A stretch of DNA of 49,263 nucleotides, from the NCBI GenBank assembly GCA_017436245.1, contig JAFSDN010000056.1, forward strand, positions 1 to 49,263, in the 5' to 3' direction. The DNA comes from Clostridia bacterium (GTDB lineage: Bacteria > Bacillota > Clostridia > Monoglobales > Monoglobaceae). Under the pieces are notes generated by a model. That model was not told where the DNA came from. It ran no database searches and worked only from the letters and a program-made list of their open reading frames with translations. The position numbers and the translations under genes were made by a program. This document shows, one piece after another, positions 26,090-34,754 of the stretch (its first letter is position 1; the number at the start of each line of letters is the position of its first letter).

Positions 26090-26638
26090 TTATTCCCCCT
26101 CAAAAAGATTCATTGCTTCGCATTTCAAAAAAGCAGTAACACTTTTTGCGTCATTAATTTCATTATTCATAATCATTCTGCGAACTTCGTCAAGCGAAAA
26201 TTCCTCAACGTCAAGGAATTCATCCTCATCAGGATTATCCTTGCCTTTTTCAAGACCTTTTGCAAAATAAATATAGGTAATTTCGTCAACAAAGCCGGGT
26301 GACGGATAAATATATCCCAGATCAACAAATTCTTTTGCCGTATATCCCGTTTCCTCCTGAAGCTCACGCTTTCCGCACACAAGCGGTTGTTCTTCTTTTT
26401 TATCCAGCTTTCCTGCAGGAATTTCGTACATTACTTTTTCAAAGGGTTTTCGATATTGTTTAACCAGAGGAATTTTTCCTTCATCAGTAATTGCAATAAC
26501 CCCAACACCGCCCGGATGCTCAACAAGCTCACGGTATGCGGTTGTTCCGTCGGGGAACTCAACAGTTTCAACCTTCAGATTGATTATTTTGCCTTCAAAA
26601 ACTCTTTTTGACTCTATTGTTTTTTCTTCAAAAACCAT
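26090..26638 (-). CDS. NUDIX hydrolase, ADP-ribose pyrophosphatase type
   Basis: 182 residues with the complete Nudix box G-x5-E-x7-REL-x-EETGY near 88-111 (GKLDKKEEQPLVCGKRELQE...). The proline-containing YPSPGFVDE stretch after the box is typical of ADP-ribose pyrophosphatases. ATG 26638 has GAGGGATG upstream and is preferred to a start five codons earlier. It heads the NUDIX-zapA-U32 group after the promoter at 26709-26737. Confidence 0.92.
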   Translation of the reverse strand: MVFEEKTIESKRVFEGKIINLKVETVEFPDGTTAYRELVEHPGGVGVIAITDEGKIPLVKQYRKPFEKVMYEIPAGKLDKKEEQPLVCGKRELQEETGYTAKEFVDLGYIYPSPGFVDEITYIYFAKGLEKGKDNPDEDEFLDVEEFSLDEVRRMIMNNEINDAKSVTAFLKCEAMNLFEGE

Positions 26639-26664
26639 ATTTTCATCCCTCAAAAATCTATTTT

Positions 26665-26694
26665 AAACGGGCAGAAAATCAACTCTGCCCGTTT
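26665..26694. other. Strong hairpin in the NUDIX-zapA leader
   Basis: AAACGGGCAGA and TCTGCCCGTTT form a perfect 11-bp stem with an 8-base loop. It is downstream of a good promoter on the minus strand but has only a poor T tract (GTTTAAAAT). It could be the terminator of the upstream flavoprotein gene, a leader structure, or both. Confidence 0.7.
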
Positions 26695-26708
26695 GAATTC
26701 ATTTTATT

Positions 26709-26737
26709 ATTATATCATATTTTATGTTTCTATGCAA
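26709..26737 (-). promoter_or_regulatory. Sigma-A promoter of NUDIX-zapA-U32
   Basis: On the minus strand TTGCAT (26737-26732) and TATAAT (26714-26709) are separated by 17 bases. Confidence 0.75.
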
Positions 26738-26761
26738 TAATTTTTGAAAAAAACTCTAAAT

Positions 26762-28000
26762 TCAACAATAATTTCCTGCAAGAACACCTGTTGAAAAAGC
26801 AATTTGAAGATTAAAGCCGCCTGTATATGCATCAACATCAATAACCTCGCCTGCAAAAAACAAGCCTTTTACCAGTTTTGATTCCATTGTTGACGGATCA
26901 ATTTCCTTAACCGAAACACCGCCCGAAGTTATTATTGCCTGTTCAATGGGACAAAAATCCCTGACCGTAAACTCAATTTTTTTCAGAACCGAAACAAGAC
27001 CTTTTCGTTCTTCCTTTGTGATTGAATTGACCTTTTTGTGTGGTTCAATGCCCGAAAGCTCAACAACCGTTCCAATTAAGCCCGAAGGAAGCAAATCACA
27101 AAGACTGTTGGCAAAATCCTTGTTTGAGTATTTTTGAAAATCTCTCAGAATTCTGGCATCAAGCTGACTTTCATCAAGTGCAGGTTTCAAATCAAGAAAA
27201 ATACGGTATTTCCCCCGTTCCATTGGTCTCATGTGCGCCGAAGCACTAAGGATAACAGGCCCGCTGAGTCCAAAATGGGCAAAAAGCATTTCGCCGAAAT
27301 CTGTATATACCTTCTTGTTTTTTTCGTTAACAACTGTAATCTCAACATTTCGCAAAGAAAGCCCCATAAGCTCATATGCCCACGGTTCTTCAACCTCAAC
27401 AGGCACAAGTGAAGGTATGATTTCCGTCACATGATGTCCCGCCTTTTCGGCAAAAACATAACCGTCGCCGGTGGAACCCGTCTGGCTGTATGACACACCG
27501 CCCGTCGCAACAATAACAGACTTTGCAGAGATAACACCGTGTTTTTCGGTTACAACACCTTTAGTCACATTATCCTTCACAACAACATCAACAACCCTGT
27601 CGTGAAGAATTCTGACGCCGCATTTCTTTATATGCCCCACAAGCGCATCAACAACCGTCATACTTTTATCGCTTACGGGAAAAACCCGATTTCCACGTTC
27701 TACCTTTGTTTCAACACCCAGTTCATTGAAAAAAGAAATTGTTTCCTCATTGGTGAAGCCATAAAAAGAGCTATAAAGGAAGGAACTGTTTTTGGTTGTA
27801 TTTTTTATTAACTCTTCAACATCGTCGCAGGCATTTGTAATGTTACATCTGCCCTTTCCTGTTATCAGCATTTTCTTGCCAAGAATACGGTTTTTTTCAA
27901 TCAGCAAAACAGATTTTCCACGTTTTGCCGCTGTTCCTGCAGCCATCATTCCTGCAGCACCGCCACCTATAACAATAACATCAAATTGATTATTTATCAT
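26762..28000 (-). CDS. FAD-dependent oxidoreductase of the HI0933/YhiN family
   Basis: 412 residues. The FAD-binding VIVIGGGAAGMMAAGTAAKRG is at the N-terminus (10-24 core), ITGKGRCNITNAC near 50, and AGEVIDVDAYTGGFNLQIA-like text near the end. Function is not established for this family. It overlaps the rluB stop by 11 bases, so the two are coupled. Confidence 0.88.
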   Translation of the reverse strand: MINNQFDVIVIGGGAAGMMAAGTAAKRGKSVLLIEKNRILGKKMLITGKGRCNITNACDDVEELIKNTTKNSSFLYSSFYGFTNEETISFFNELGVETKVERGNRVFPVSDKSMTVVDALVGHIKKCGVRILHDRVVDVVVKDNVTKGVVTEKHGVISAKSVIVATGGVSYSQTGSTGDGYVFAEKAGHHVTEIIPSLVPVEVEEPWAYELMGLSLRNVEITVVNEKNKKVYTDFGEMLFAHFGLSGPVILSASAHMRPMERGKYRIFLDLKPALDESQLDARILRDFQKYSNKDFANSLCDLLPSGLIGTVVELSGIEPHKKVNSITKEERKGLVSVLKKIEFTVRDFCPIEQAIITSGGVSVKEIDPSTMESKLVKGLFFAGEVIDVDAYTGGFNLQIAFSTGVLAGNYC

Positions 28001-28814
28001 TTTTCTTTACCCGTTTTTGTGTGGTTGTTCTCCTGCTGTTGGACTTCATAAAAGCCTTTGGCTTTGGCTTGGATGTACTCTTTTTCTCCTTTGAACCTGA
28101 CGCCTCAATCTTTTTCAGCATATTCACTTCTGACTCGCTGAGCTTACGCCATTTTCCCAAGGGCAGATGTCCGAGGGTAAGTCCGGCTTCCTTTGTTCGT
28201 TTAAGTTTTTTCACAATACAACCCAATGACTCAAACATTCGTCTGACCTGACGGTTTCTTCCCTCATGAATTGTAATTTCAACCTTTGTGCCAAATTGAG
28301 TTGCACCAACAACCTCCACTTCTGCAGGACTTGTTTTCTGTCCGTCAAGCATAATTCCACGTCTGAGCTGCAGAATTGTATCCATTGATATATTTCCCGT
28401 TACCTCAGCCACATATGTTTTTGAAATATCGTGCTTTGGGTGAGTGATTCTGTAAGTCAAATCACCGTCATTGGTCAAAAGAAGCAAGCCTTCGGTGTCA
28501 TAGTCCAGACGACCCACAGGATAAATCCGTGCCGAAATGTCCGACACCAAATCCATAACTGTTTCTCTGCCCAAATCATCCGAAACTGTTGTCACAAAAC
28601 CAACAGGCTTATTAAGCATTATATAATACTTTTTCTCGGTGTTTTTTATAACTTCTCCGTCAACTGCAACAGTATCATAACTTTCATCAATCTGAACACC
28701 CATTTCACGAATTATTTCGTCGTTAACAGAAACACGGCCTTCGCTGATTATTTTTTCAGCACCTCTTCGTGAAGCAACGCCTGCATTTGCCAGATACTTT
28801 TGTAATCGCATCAT
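27990..28814 (-). CDS. rluB: Pseudouridine synthase RluB
   Basis: 274 residues. An S4 domain (1-60, LQKYLANAGVASRRGAE) is followed by an RsuA/RluB-type catalytic domain with Asp104 in GRLDYDTEGLLLLTN and by a basic tail rich in Lys, Ser and Arg. It modifies 23S rRNA. The tail is longer than in the core enzyme and low in complexity. Upstream AAAGGGGG is 11 bases from the ATG, a long spacing. Confidence 0.92.
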   Translation of the reverse strand: MMRLQKYLANAGVASRRGAEKIISEGRVSVNDEIIREMGVQIDESYDTVAVDGEVIKNTEKKYYIMLNKPVGFVTTVSDDLGRETVMDLVSDISARIYPVGRLDYDTEGLLLLTNDGDLTYRITHPKHDISKTYVAEVTGNISMDTILQLRRGIMLDGQKTSPAEVEVVGATQFGTKVEITIHEGRNRQVRRMFESLGCIVKKLKRTKEAGLTLGHLPLGKWRKLSESEVNMLKKIEASGSKEKKSTSKPKPKAFMKSNSRRTTTQKRVKKNDK

Positions 28815-28847
28815 GTTGTGTTTTGCCCCCTTTTTATATCTTCAAAC

Positions 28848-28884
28848 AAACTGCTGCAACAGTTTTCCCCATTGCAGCAGTTTT
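28848..28884 (-). terminator. Terminator of prs
   Basis: CTGCTGCAA and TTGCAGCAG plus flanking A/T form a 12-bp stem between the prs stop and rluB. On the minus strand it is followed by TTTGTTTG. Confidence 0.75.
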
Positions 28885-28893
28885 AGTCAAAAA

Positions 28894-30024
28894 TTACATA
28901 TTCTTGTACTTTTCAAGAATCTTTTCAATTCTCTTGATGGGATTGAGAAGATCGCTGATTGAATGGTCAGCGTTGAGCTCATCAATAAGAAGTGCAACGT
29001 ACTTACTCATATCAACCTGATGATACCAGGGCTTTGTGAGAAGTTCAGGTTTTGCGTAAATCAGATTTGTTGTGAATACGCCCTCAATAAGACCTTCTTC
29101 ATATGCTTTGTCAAATCTTTCAAAGCCTTCCGTAAACAAACCAAATGTTGAGAAAACAAAAACTCTTCCTGCTTTTCTCTTTTTGAGTTCTCGTGAAACG
29201 TCAATCATCGAATCGCCTGATGAAATCATATCATCAACAACAATCATATTCTTGCCTTCAACATCAGAGCCTAAGAACTCATGGGCAACAATAGGATTCT
29301 TTCCATTGACAACCTTTGAATAATCACGACGCTTGTAGAACATACCAAGTTCTGTTTCAAGAACCGAGGAATAATACATACAACGTGACATTGCGCCTTC
29401 ATCAGGAGAAATAAACATTGTGTTTTTCTTGTCCAGAATAATTGTGGGGTCATACTTGAGGCACGCCTTAATCATCTGATATGTGGGCATAACATTCTCA
29501 AAACCCTTTAAAGGAATGGCATTCTGAACTCTGGGGTCATGAGCATCAAATGTAATAATATTGTCAACACCGATATTGCAAAGCTCCTGCAGAGCCATTG
29601 CACAGTCCAGAGATTCACGTGAGGCACGTTTGTGCTGACGTCCTTCATAAAGCATGGGCATGATAACTGTTATTCTCTTTGCCTTACCGCCAATTGCCGA
29701 AATCGCACGTTTAAGATCCTGATAATGGTCATCAGGACTCATGGGTATATCAACACCATACATCTTATATGTTTCGCCGTAGTTAAAGCAGTCAACTATG
29801 ATATAAACATCATAAGTTCTGGCAGAATGAAGAAGGGTTGCCTTTGCTTCACCTGTGCCGAATCTTGATGTCTTGAGGGGAAGCAAAAATGTACCATGGT
29901 TTTCCACATCATCATTGTTAAATTTTTTGAGATAATAGTCCACCTTTGAACAGAAGTCCTCACAACCGTTCATTCCTATAACACCAAGTCTTCCCAGGTT
30001 ATAAGATTCAATTGTTGATTTCAT
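28894..30024 (-). CDS. prs: Ribose-phosphate pyrophosphokinase
   Basis: 376 residues. It makes PRPP from ribose 5-phosphate and ATP. The PRPP-binding loop VVDDMISSGDSMID near 268 and the metal/ATP regions TFDAHDPRVQ and ISPDEGAMSR are present. The protein is about 60 residues longer than the usual 315, mostly in the N-terminal half, a form I have met in Clostridia. The next gene upstream, pncB, uses PRPP. Confidence 0.9.
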   Translation of the reverse strand: MKSTIESYNLGRLGVIGMNGCEDFCSKVDYYLKKFNNDDVENHGTFLLPLKTSRFGTGEAKATLLHSARTYDVYIIVDCFNYGETYKMYGVDIPMSPDDHYQDLKRAISAIGGKAKRITVIMPMLYEGRQHKRASRESLDCAMALQELCNIGVDNIITFDAHDPRVQNAIPLKGFENVMPTYQMIKACLKYDPTIILDKKNTMFISPDEGAMSRCMYYSSVLETELGMFYKRRDYSKVVNGKNPIVAHEFLGSDVEGKNMIVVDDMISSGDSMIDVSRELKKRKAGRVFVFSTFGLFTEGFERFDKAYEEGLIEGVFTTNLIYAKPELLTKPWYHQVDMSKYVALLIDELNADHSISDLLNPIKRIEKILEKYKNM

Positions 30025-30108
30025 TTGTTTTCTCCTTTTGGTTTATGTAATATATTTAAAGTGTATAATTTTACGCAATTATATATGTTTCGCATACAAC
30101 CGACATTT

Positions 30109-30137
30109 ATTATACTTCAATTCTGCCAAAATGTCAA
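30109..30137 (-). promoter_or_regulatory. Sigma-A promoter of prs
   Basis: On the minus strand TTGACA (30137-30132) and TATAAT (30114-30109) have a 17-base spacer. Both hexamers are perfect. Confidence 0.9.
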
Positions 30138-30178
30138 TAAATTCGACAATAGTTTTTAGCATTGTCTGTCAAACTGTA

Positions 30179-31609
30179 TTATTCTCTGTAACCGGATAGT
30201 AATTTATACTTTGCATGCCATAGCTTTTCCGACAAATCCACATAATATTTATGAGGATTTTCAAAGCGTTTAACTTCATCCCAGATGGTTTCAAGCTGCC
30301 TTTCACAGTACGCCCGTATTTCAGTCAAATCAGGAGAATTATATACACATTCTCCCTTTTTAAAAATGGGAACCTGCAGTTCAACAGCCGTAAAATCCGA
30401 TATTTTTTTGCGTTTCCAGGTATGTTCCGGGTCAAAAATCTCATATTCTGCCGAGCTGTCAATTTTTTCGCCCGCAAGTGTAATCACGTCTGCTATGGCC
30501 TTTCCCGTTTCGTTGGCAAAAAGTCTGTATACCTTTTTAAAGCAAGGATTTGTTATTTTTGCAACGTTTTCACTAACCTTTATTTTGGGAACAATCTCTC
30601 CATCCCTTTCCATGGCAACCAGCTTATACACGCCGCCAAAAACAGGTTCCGATTTTGACGTAATAAGTCTTTCACCAACACCAAAAGAGCTGACGCAGGC
30701 ACCCTGCTTCAGAATATCCCGGATAATATGCTCATCAAGGGAATTGGAAATCACAATACCAACATCTTCATATCCTGCATCATCAAGCATCATTCTTGTC
30801 TTTTTTGAAAGGTATGTTATGTCACCGCTGTCGATTCTGACACCCTTTGGTGTTTTCCCCATGGGCTTCAGGACCTCGTCAAAGACTTTTATGGCATTGG
30901 GTACACCTGAATTCAGGACATTGTATGTGTCAACAAGCAAGGTGCAGTTATCAGGATATGCAAGGGCATACGCTTTGAAAGCCTCATATTCGCTGTCAAA
31001 GGACTGAACCCAGCTGTGAGCCATTGTTCCAAGGGAGGGAACCCCAAACAGCTTGTCGGTAATTGTGCAGGCAGTTCCCGAAACTCCACCGATATATGCC
31101 GCTCTTGCCCCATAGATTGCACCGCTTGCTCCCTGAGCACGTCTTGACCCAAACTCCATAACAGGTCTGCCTTCAGCCGCACGGACAATTCGGTTCGCCT
31201 TTGTTGCAATCAGGCATTGGTGATTTATAATCAAAAGAAGCATTGTCTCAATAAACTGAGCCTGAACCAGCGGACCTCTTACCGTTATAACAGGCTCATT
31301 GGGAAAAATAGGCGTCCCTTCCGGTATCGCCCATATATCGCACTCAAACTTGAAACTTTTCAGATAGTCAAGAAAATCATCCGAAAACATATTCTTTGAG
31401 CGCAAAAAATCTATATCCTCGTCAGAAAAATTCAACTCGTTGATATATTCAATAATTTGTTCAAGACCTGCCATTATGGCAAATCCACCGTTATCGGGAA
31501 CTCGTCTGAAAAACAAGTCAAAATATGCAATTTCATTCTGCATATTGTTTTTCAGATAACCGTTTGCCATTGTAATTTCATAAAAATCAGTAAGAAGTGT
31601 ATAATTCAT
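30179..31609 (-). CDS. pncB: Nicotinate phosphoribosyltransferase
   Basis: 476 residues. It joins nicotinate to PRPP, the first step of NAD salvage. The features EFGSRRAQGASG, TMAHSW and GVRIDSGDI mark the phosphoribosyl and base sites. ATG 31609 follows AAAGGAG. It has its own promoter at 31633-31661 and no obvious terminator before prs. Confidence 0.94.
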   Translation of the reverse strand: MNYTLLTDFYEITMANGYLKNNMQNEIAYFDLFFRRVPDNGGFAIMAGLEQIIEYINELNFSDEDIDFLRSKNMFSDDFLDYLKSFKFECDIWAIPEGTPIFPNEPVITVRGPLVQAQFIETMLLLIINHQCLIATKANRIVRAAEGRPVMEFGSRRAQGASGAIYGARAAYIGGVSGTACTITDKLFGVPSLGTMAHSWVQSFDSEYEAFKAYALAYPDNCTLLVDTYNVLNSGVPNAIKVFDEVLKPMGKTPKGVRIDSGDITYLSKKTRMMLDDAGYEDVGIVISNSLDEHIIRDILKQGACVSSFGVGERLITSKSEPVFGGVYKLVAMERDGEIVPKIKVSENVAKITNPCFKKVYRLFANETGKAIADVITLAGEKIDSSAEYEIFDPEHTWKRKKISDFTAVELQVPIFKKGECVYNSPDLTEIRAYCERQLETIWDEVKRFENPHKYYVDLSEKLWHAKYKLLSGYRE

Positions 31610-31632
31610 AGCTTTTCTCCTTTGATGAAACC

Positions 31633-31661
31633 ATTATATCATTATTTCCCATAATATACAA
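31633..31661 (-). promoter_or_regulatory. Sigma-A promoter of pncB
   Basis: On the minus strand TTGTAT (31661-31656) and TATAAT (31638-31633) with a 17-base spacer. Confidence 0.75.
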
Positions 31662-31669
31662 GTGTTATT

Positions 31670-31909
31670 TTAACCAATCATGTTAATAAAAATAAAATCG
31701 CTGCCGATTTTGTTTATATTTTCCCATTTTATAACAACATCGGCAGCCTTACCAAAAAGTCCAAAAAAACGGTAAGCCCCCTCAACTATCAGCGCTAAAA
31801 TCCGACCATCCTCAAGGTCAATTTCAACATCTGTCACAAATCCAAGCCGAGCACCGTCTGCAATGTTTATAACCTCCTTTTCTTTCAAGTCATTTATATT
31901 ACACCTCAT
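31670..31909 (-). CDS. YlmC/YmxH family PRC-barrel sporulation protein
   Basis: 79 residues with the PRC-barrel pattern MRCNINDLKEKEVINI, then GARLGFVTDVEIDLEDGRI and DVVIKWENINKIGSDFIFI (given in part). In Bacillota this family lies next to sigG and belongs to sporulation regulons. ATG 31909 follows AGAGGGGTGA; the frame extends upstream but only this start is supported. Here it diverges from the sigG fragment, whereas in Bacillus ylmC follows sigG on the same strand. Confidence 0.88.
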   Translation of the reverse strand: MRCNINDLKEKEVINIADGARLGFVTDVEIDLEDGRILALIVEGAYRFFGLFGKAADVVIKWENINKIGSDFIFINMIG

Positions 31910-32039
31910 GCAAATCACCCCTCTTTTTAACGTGTATATGCAACAGTAAAAAATCATATTCAAACAATTTTCTGTAAAAACCTTCAGTATATGTTTTTGC
32001 TGTTGGTGAAATACTGTAATAGAAAATTTTGCTGAGGGG

Positions 32040-32375
32040 ATGATTGACATTTTGAACAAAGTGGAAATATGCGGTGTGAACACGGCAAAGCTGCCATATC
32101 TGAACGAAAAACAAAAGCAGGAGCTTTTTGCAAAAATACAGACCGGCGACAAAAATGCCCGTCAGGAATTTATAAACGGCAATCTAAGACTGGTTCTGAG
32201 CGTTATACAGCGATTCAGCAATCGCAACGAGAATATTGACGATTTGTTTCAGGTTGGATGCATCGGACTGATAAAGGCTCTTGACAATTTTGACACATCA
32301 CATGGCGTCCGTTTTTCCACGTACGCAGTGCCGATGAATGTCCCTTGTGGGAAAAATCACAGCTTAAGTTTGTAA
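32040..32375 (+). pseudogene. sigG: 5' fragment of sigG (forespore sigma factor), cut after about 99 codons
   Basis: The frame reads LNKVEICGVNTAKLPYLNEK and NGNLRLVLSVIQRFSNRN, which match sigma-G closely through region 2.2 up to FSTYAVPM (codon 32334-32336). The next residues should be IIGEIRRYLRD or similar; instead the frame runs on as unrelated NVPCGKNHSLSL into the recombinase gene and stops at 32375. About 160 residues with regions 2.3-4.2 are missing, so the product cannot recognise promoters. Start: ATG 32040 abuts GAGGGG; TTG 32052 is an alternative and fits the family N-terminus better. The cut lies beside a serine recombinase, as in skin-type elements. Confidence 0.9.
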
Positions 32376-33721
32376 TAAAGTTTTACATCGTCGCAATCCA
32401 CCACAATCTCTGAAACACAACTTCTGATTATGTTTCTCTTTTCGTGGTTTGTCATATAATCCCAGCTTTCAGAAAGGGTTGAAAGCTGTTTTTTTACTTC
32501 TGTCTTTATTCCGCTCAATGTGTTCTGTTCCTTTTCGGCTTTAATTTCCTTTTCAATCACATCAAGCTCCGACTTTGTTTCGTCTATGGCTTCAAGCAAT
32601 GCCTCGTTGTCATTTTCAGCAAAAAGCAGATACAGCTTTTTCAGTTTATCTCTGACCTTTTTTTCTCTTTGTTCAAGAATATCAGCAACGGATTCCGGAT
32701 TTGTTTGGTTTTGGGTATTATTAATTTTGAATCTGAATGAAAATAAATCATCCCTGACAATGTTTTCAAGCTCCTTTGCCATGATTCCCTTATTGGGACA
32801 TTGGGGATTATGAACAAGATGTGCTTTATTCTTATCCCTTGAATAACAGATTATTTTGTAACCTCTTTTTCCCCACTTGTGATACCTCATTTTTGCACCG
32901 CAGTAACCGCATTTCACAAGCCCTGTCAAAAGGTGTCCGCTGTCTGCCTTTGTTGTTTTTGAGCGTTCTCGCATCAACTGCATTGCCTTTTCATAGGTTT
33001 CAAGACTTATAATTGGCTCATGGAGACCTCGGTATTCTTCGTTATTGAAGCAAATGAATCCGGCATTTGTTTTCCGCCTCAAAATCTGACGTGCCAGTTT
33101 TTCGTAAGAAAGTCCAAGCATACGTGCAATATAATTGGTTGAATAACCGGCTATATATAGCTCGTATATTTTTCTGACAGTTTCGGCATCCTTATTTGGA
33201 ACAAGAATCCCACGCTCTGAGTCATAGTCATAACCAAAAGGGACTCTGCCTCCTCCCATCCAGTAACCCATTTTTACACGTTCTTTCATACCCATGCTTG
33301 TACGTTCTTTGATGTTTTCGCGTTCGAGCTGTGCAAACGCCGAAAGGATTCCAAGCATCAACCGTCCCAAAGGCGTTGATGTGTCCATACTTTCATTCAG
33401 TGAAACAAAGTCAACATTATTTGGATTAAACACATCCTCAATCAGGAAAAGAGTGTCCTTCTGACTTCTTGAAAGTCGGTCAAGTTTGTACACCAGAACA
33501 CAACCGACCTTTCCGTCTTCAATATCCTTCATCAATCTTTTCAGCTCAGGTCTATCAATATTACTACCGCTGAAACCACCATCAATATAGTATTCATAAT
33601 TTTTTATTGACTTTGAAACACAGTAGGCTGTGAGCATTTCCTTTTGAGCATCAATGGAATAGCCTTCTTCACGTTGTGCATCTGTTGAAACTCTGATGTA
33701 TATTGCCGCAATTTTATTCAT
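32357..33721 (-). CDS. Large serine recombinase
   Basis: 454 residues. The resolvase domain (1-140) begins AAIYIRVSTDAQ with nucleophile Ser12 and continues with YKLDRLSR. A recombinase domain (about 160-260, VPFGYDYDSERG, YSTNYIARML), a zinc ribbon (CGYCGAKMRY...CPNKG) and a coiled coil (about 345-405) follow. This is the layout of integrases of phages, ICEs and the skin element SpoIVCA. Its 3' end lies directly at the point where sigG breaks. It is translated right after the small ORF at 33714-33866 (ATGAATAA overlap). No other phage genes are nearby. Confidence 0.93.
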   Translation of the reverse strand: MNKIAAIYIRVSTDAQREEGYSIDAQKEMLTAYCVSKSIKNYEYYIDGGFSGSNIDRPELKRLMKDIEDGKVGCVLVYKLDRLSRSQKDTLFLIEDVFNPNNVDFVSLNESMDTSTPLGRLMLGILSAFAQLERENIKERTSMGMKERVKMGYWMGGGRVPFGYDYDSERGILVPNKDAETVRKIYELYIAGYSTNYIARMLGLSYEKLARQILRRKTNAGFICFNNEEYRGLHEPIISLETYEKAMQLMRERSKTTKADSGHLLTGLVKCGYCGAKMRYHKWGKRGYKIICYSRDKNKAHLVHNPQCPNKGIMAKELENIVRDDLFSFRFKINNTQNQTNPESVADILEQREKKVRDKLKKLYLLFAENDNEALLEAIDETKSELDVIEKEIKAEKEQNTLSGIKTEVKKQLSTLSESWDYMTNHEKRNIIRSCVSEIVVDCDDVKLYYKLKL

Positions 33722-33866
33722 CAGATGCGTTCATTCCTTTATTTACAAAATAGTTACGCTTGTTAACAGAACTGATTGTGTTTGAAATTGTCTCATTTAC
33801 AATCTTTGTTTCGGGGAAGTCTTTCTTTTCGGTCTTTTGACCGTTGATGTATCTGATAATTTTCAT
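33714..33866 (-). CDS. Small protein upstream of the recombinase
   Basis: 50 residues, MKIIRYINGQKTEKEDFPET..., ending in NASDE. ATG 33866 has a strong RBS (TGAGGTGA) six bases upstream, and its stop overlaps the recombinase start codon (ATGAATAA), so the two are translationally coupled. I do not recognise the family; it is charged and has no membrane segment. It may be a recombination directionality factor, a leader peptide, or an accessory part of the element. Confidence 0.65.
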   Translation of the reverse strand: MKIIRYINGQKTEKKDFPETKIVNETISNTISSVNKRNYFVNKGMNASDE

Positions 33867-33912
33867 TAAATCACCTCAAAAATATTGTCCCCAAATACAA
33901 CTTAAATCAAAC

Positions 33913-33944
33913 AAAAAAGACCCCTCATTTCTGAAAAGTCTTTT
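33913..33944 (-). terminator. Terminator of the VOR/IlvE operon
   Basis: On the minus strand AAAAGACTTTTCA and TGAGGGGTCTTTT form a hairpin followed by TT, just after the stop of the amidohydrolase gene. It marks the native end of that operon, so foreign DNA begins downstream of it. Confidence 0.75.
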
Positions 33945-33950
33945 ATCGCT

Positions 33951-34754
33951 TTATAAATTAAAAAGTTTTTTTGCGTTGCCGCTGAGCATTTTTGTATATT
34001 CCTCTTGGCTGAAGCCCAAATCAAAGAAGTAGTCAAGCTCCTTTTCTGCCGACCACATGGGATAATCTGTTGCAAACATAACCTTGTCGGCACCATAACG
34101 GCTTATAACATCCTTTGCCGTCTTCTTGTCAATCCAGTAAAAGCTGGATGAGCAGTCAACATAAAAGTTTGGAAGTCCGGCATAGCTTTCACAGGCAGAA
34201 TCCCAGATTGACCAGCCTCCCAAGTGTGCACCGATGACCGTCAGTTTGGTGTAAGTTTCAAGAATGGGTAACATTCTGTTTGGGTTTGAATAATCATATC
34301 TGTTATCACCCGTGTGAATAAGAATCGGGAGATTTTTTTCTTCACAAATCTCATAGGCTTTCAGAAGTCTGTAATCATCAAGCTTGAATCTTTGAATGTC
34401 AGGGTGAATTTTGACTCCTTTAAGTCCAAGGGCAATAAGATGTTCAATATCGCCCTTCATGTCTTCACTTTCGGGATGAATTGTTCCAAGACCCGTAAAA
34501 AAACCGTCGGCTGACTTTACTTCTGCCGAAATAAATTCATTTATGCTCCTGACCTGATGCGGAGTTGTTGCAACAGACTGAACAAGTGCATGGTCAACAC
34601 CAAATCTGATGCAGGATTCCTTTAAATCAGCTGTTGTTCCTTTGCCAAAAGATTTGGCATCATAGAACTTATCAGTTGCCGCAACAGCCTTTGAGGCAAT
34701 CTTTTCGGGGTAAATATGGCAATGTGTATCAATAATATAGTAATTGTTTTTCAT
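33951..34754 (-). CDS. Amidohydrolase (Amidohydro_2 family)
   Basis: 267 residues. A TIM-barrel metal hydrolase: DTHCHIYPE gives the N-terminal HxH, KGVKIHPDIQ, ILIHTGD, VIGAHLGG and FATDYPMWS the later ligands and final Asp. The family holds decarboxylases such as ACMSD-type and hydrolases acting on cyclic or acyl substrates; the substrate is unknown. It overlaps the stop of the fusion gene by one base (TAATG), so it is tightly coupled. It is the last gene of the leucine T-box operon. Confidence 0.85.
   Translation of the reverse strand: MKNNYYIIDTHCHIYPEKIASKAVAATDKFYDAKSFGKGTTADLKESCIRFGVDHALVQSVATTPHQVRSINEFISAEVKSADGFFTGLGTIHPESEDMKGDIEHLIALGLKGVKIHPDIQRFKLDDYRLLKAYEICEEKNLPILIHTGDNRYDYSNPNRMLPILETYTKLTVIGAHLGGWSIWDSACESYAGLPNFYVDCSSSFYWIDKKTAKDVISRYGADKVMFATDYPMWSAEKELDYFFDLGFSQEEYTKMLSGNAKKLFNL

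Noticed and set aside
27990..28090. Basic tail of RluB as a separate small gene
   Set aside because: The Lys/Ser/Arg-rich stretch is in frame with the enzyme and has no own start or RBS.
31987..32035. Possible sigma-F/G type promoter before sigG (GTATA and GGTGAAATA)
   Set aside because: The spacing and the -10 match are poor, so I did not annotate it.
32357..33866. A complete prophage or ICE around the recombinase
   Set aside because: Apart from the recombinase and its small partner no phage, conjugation or cargo genes are present between sigG and the VOR operon.
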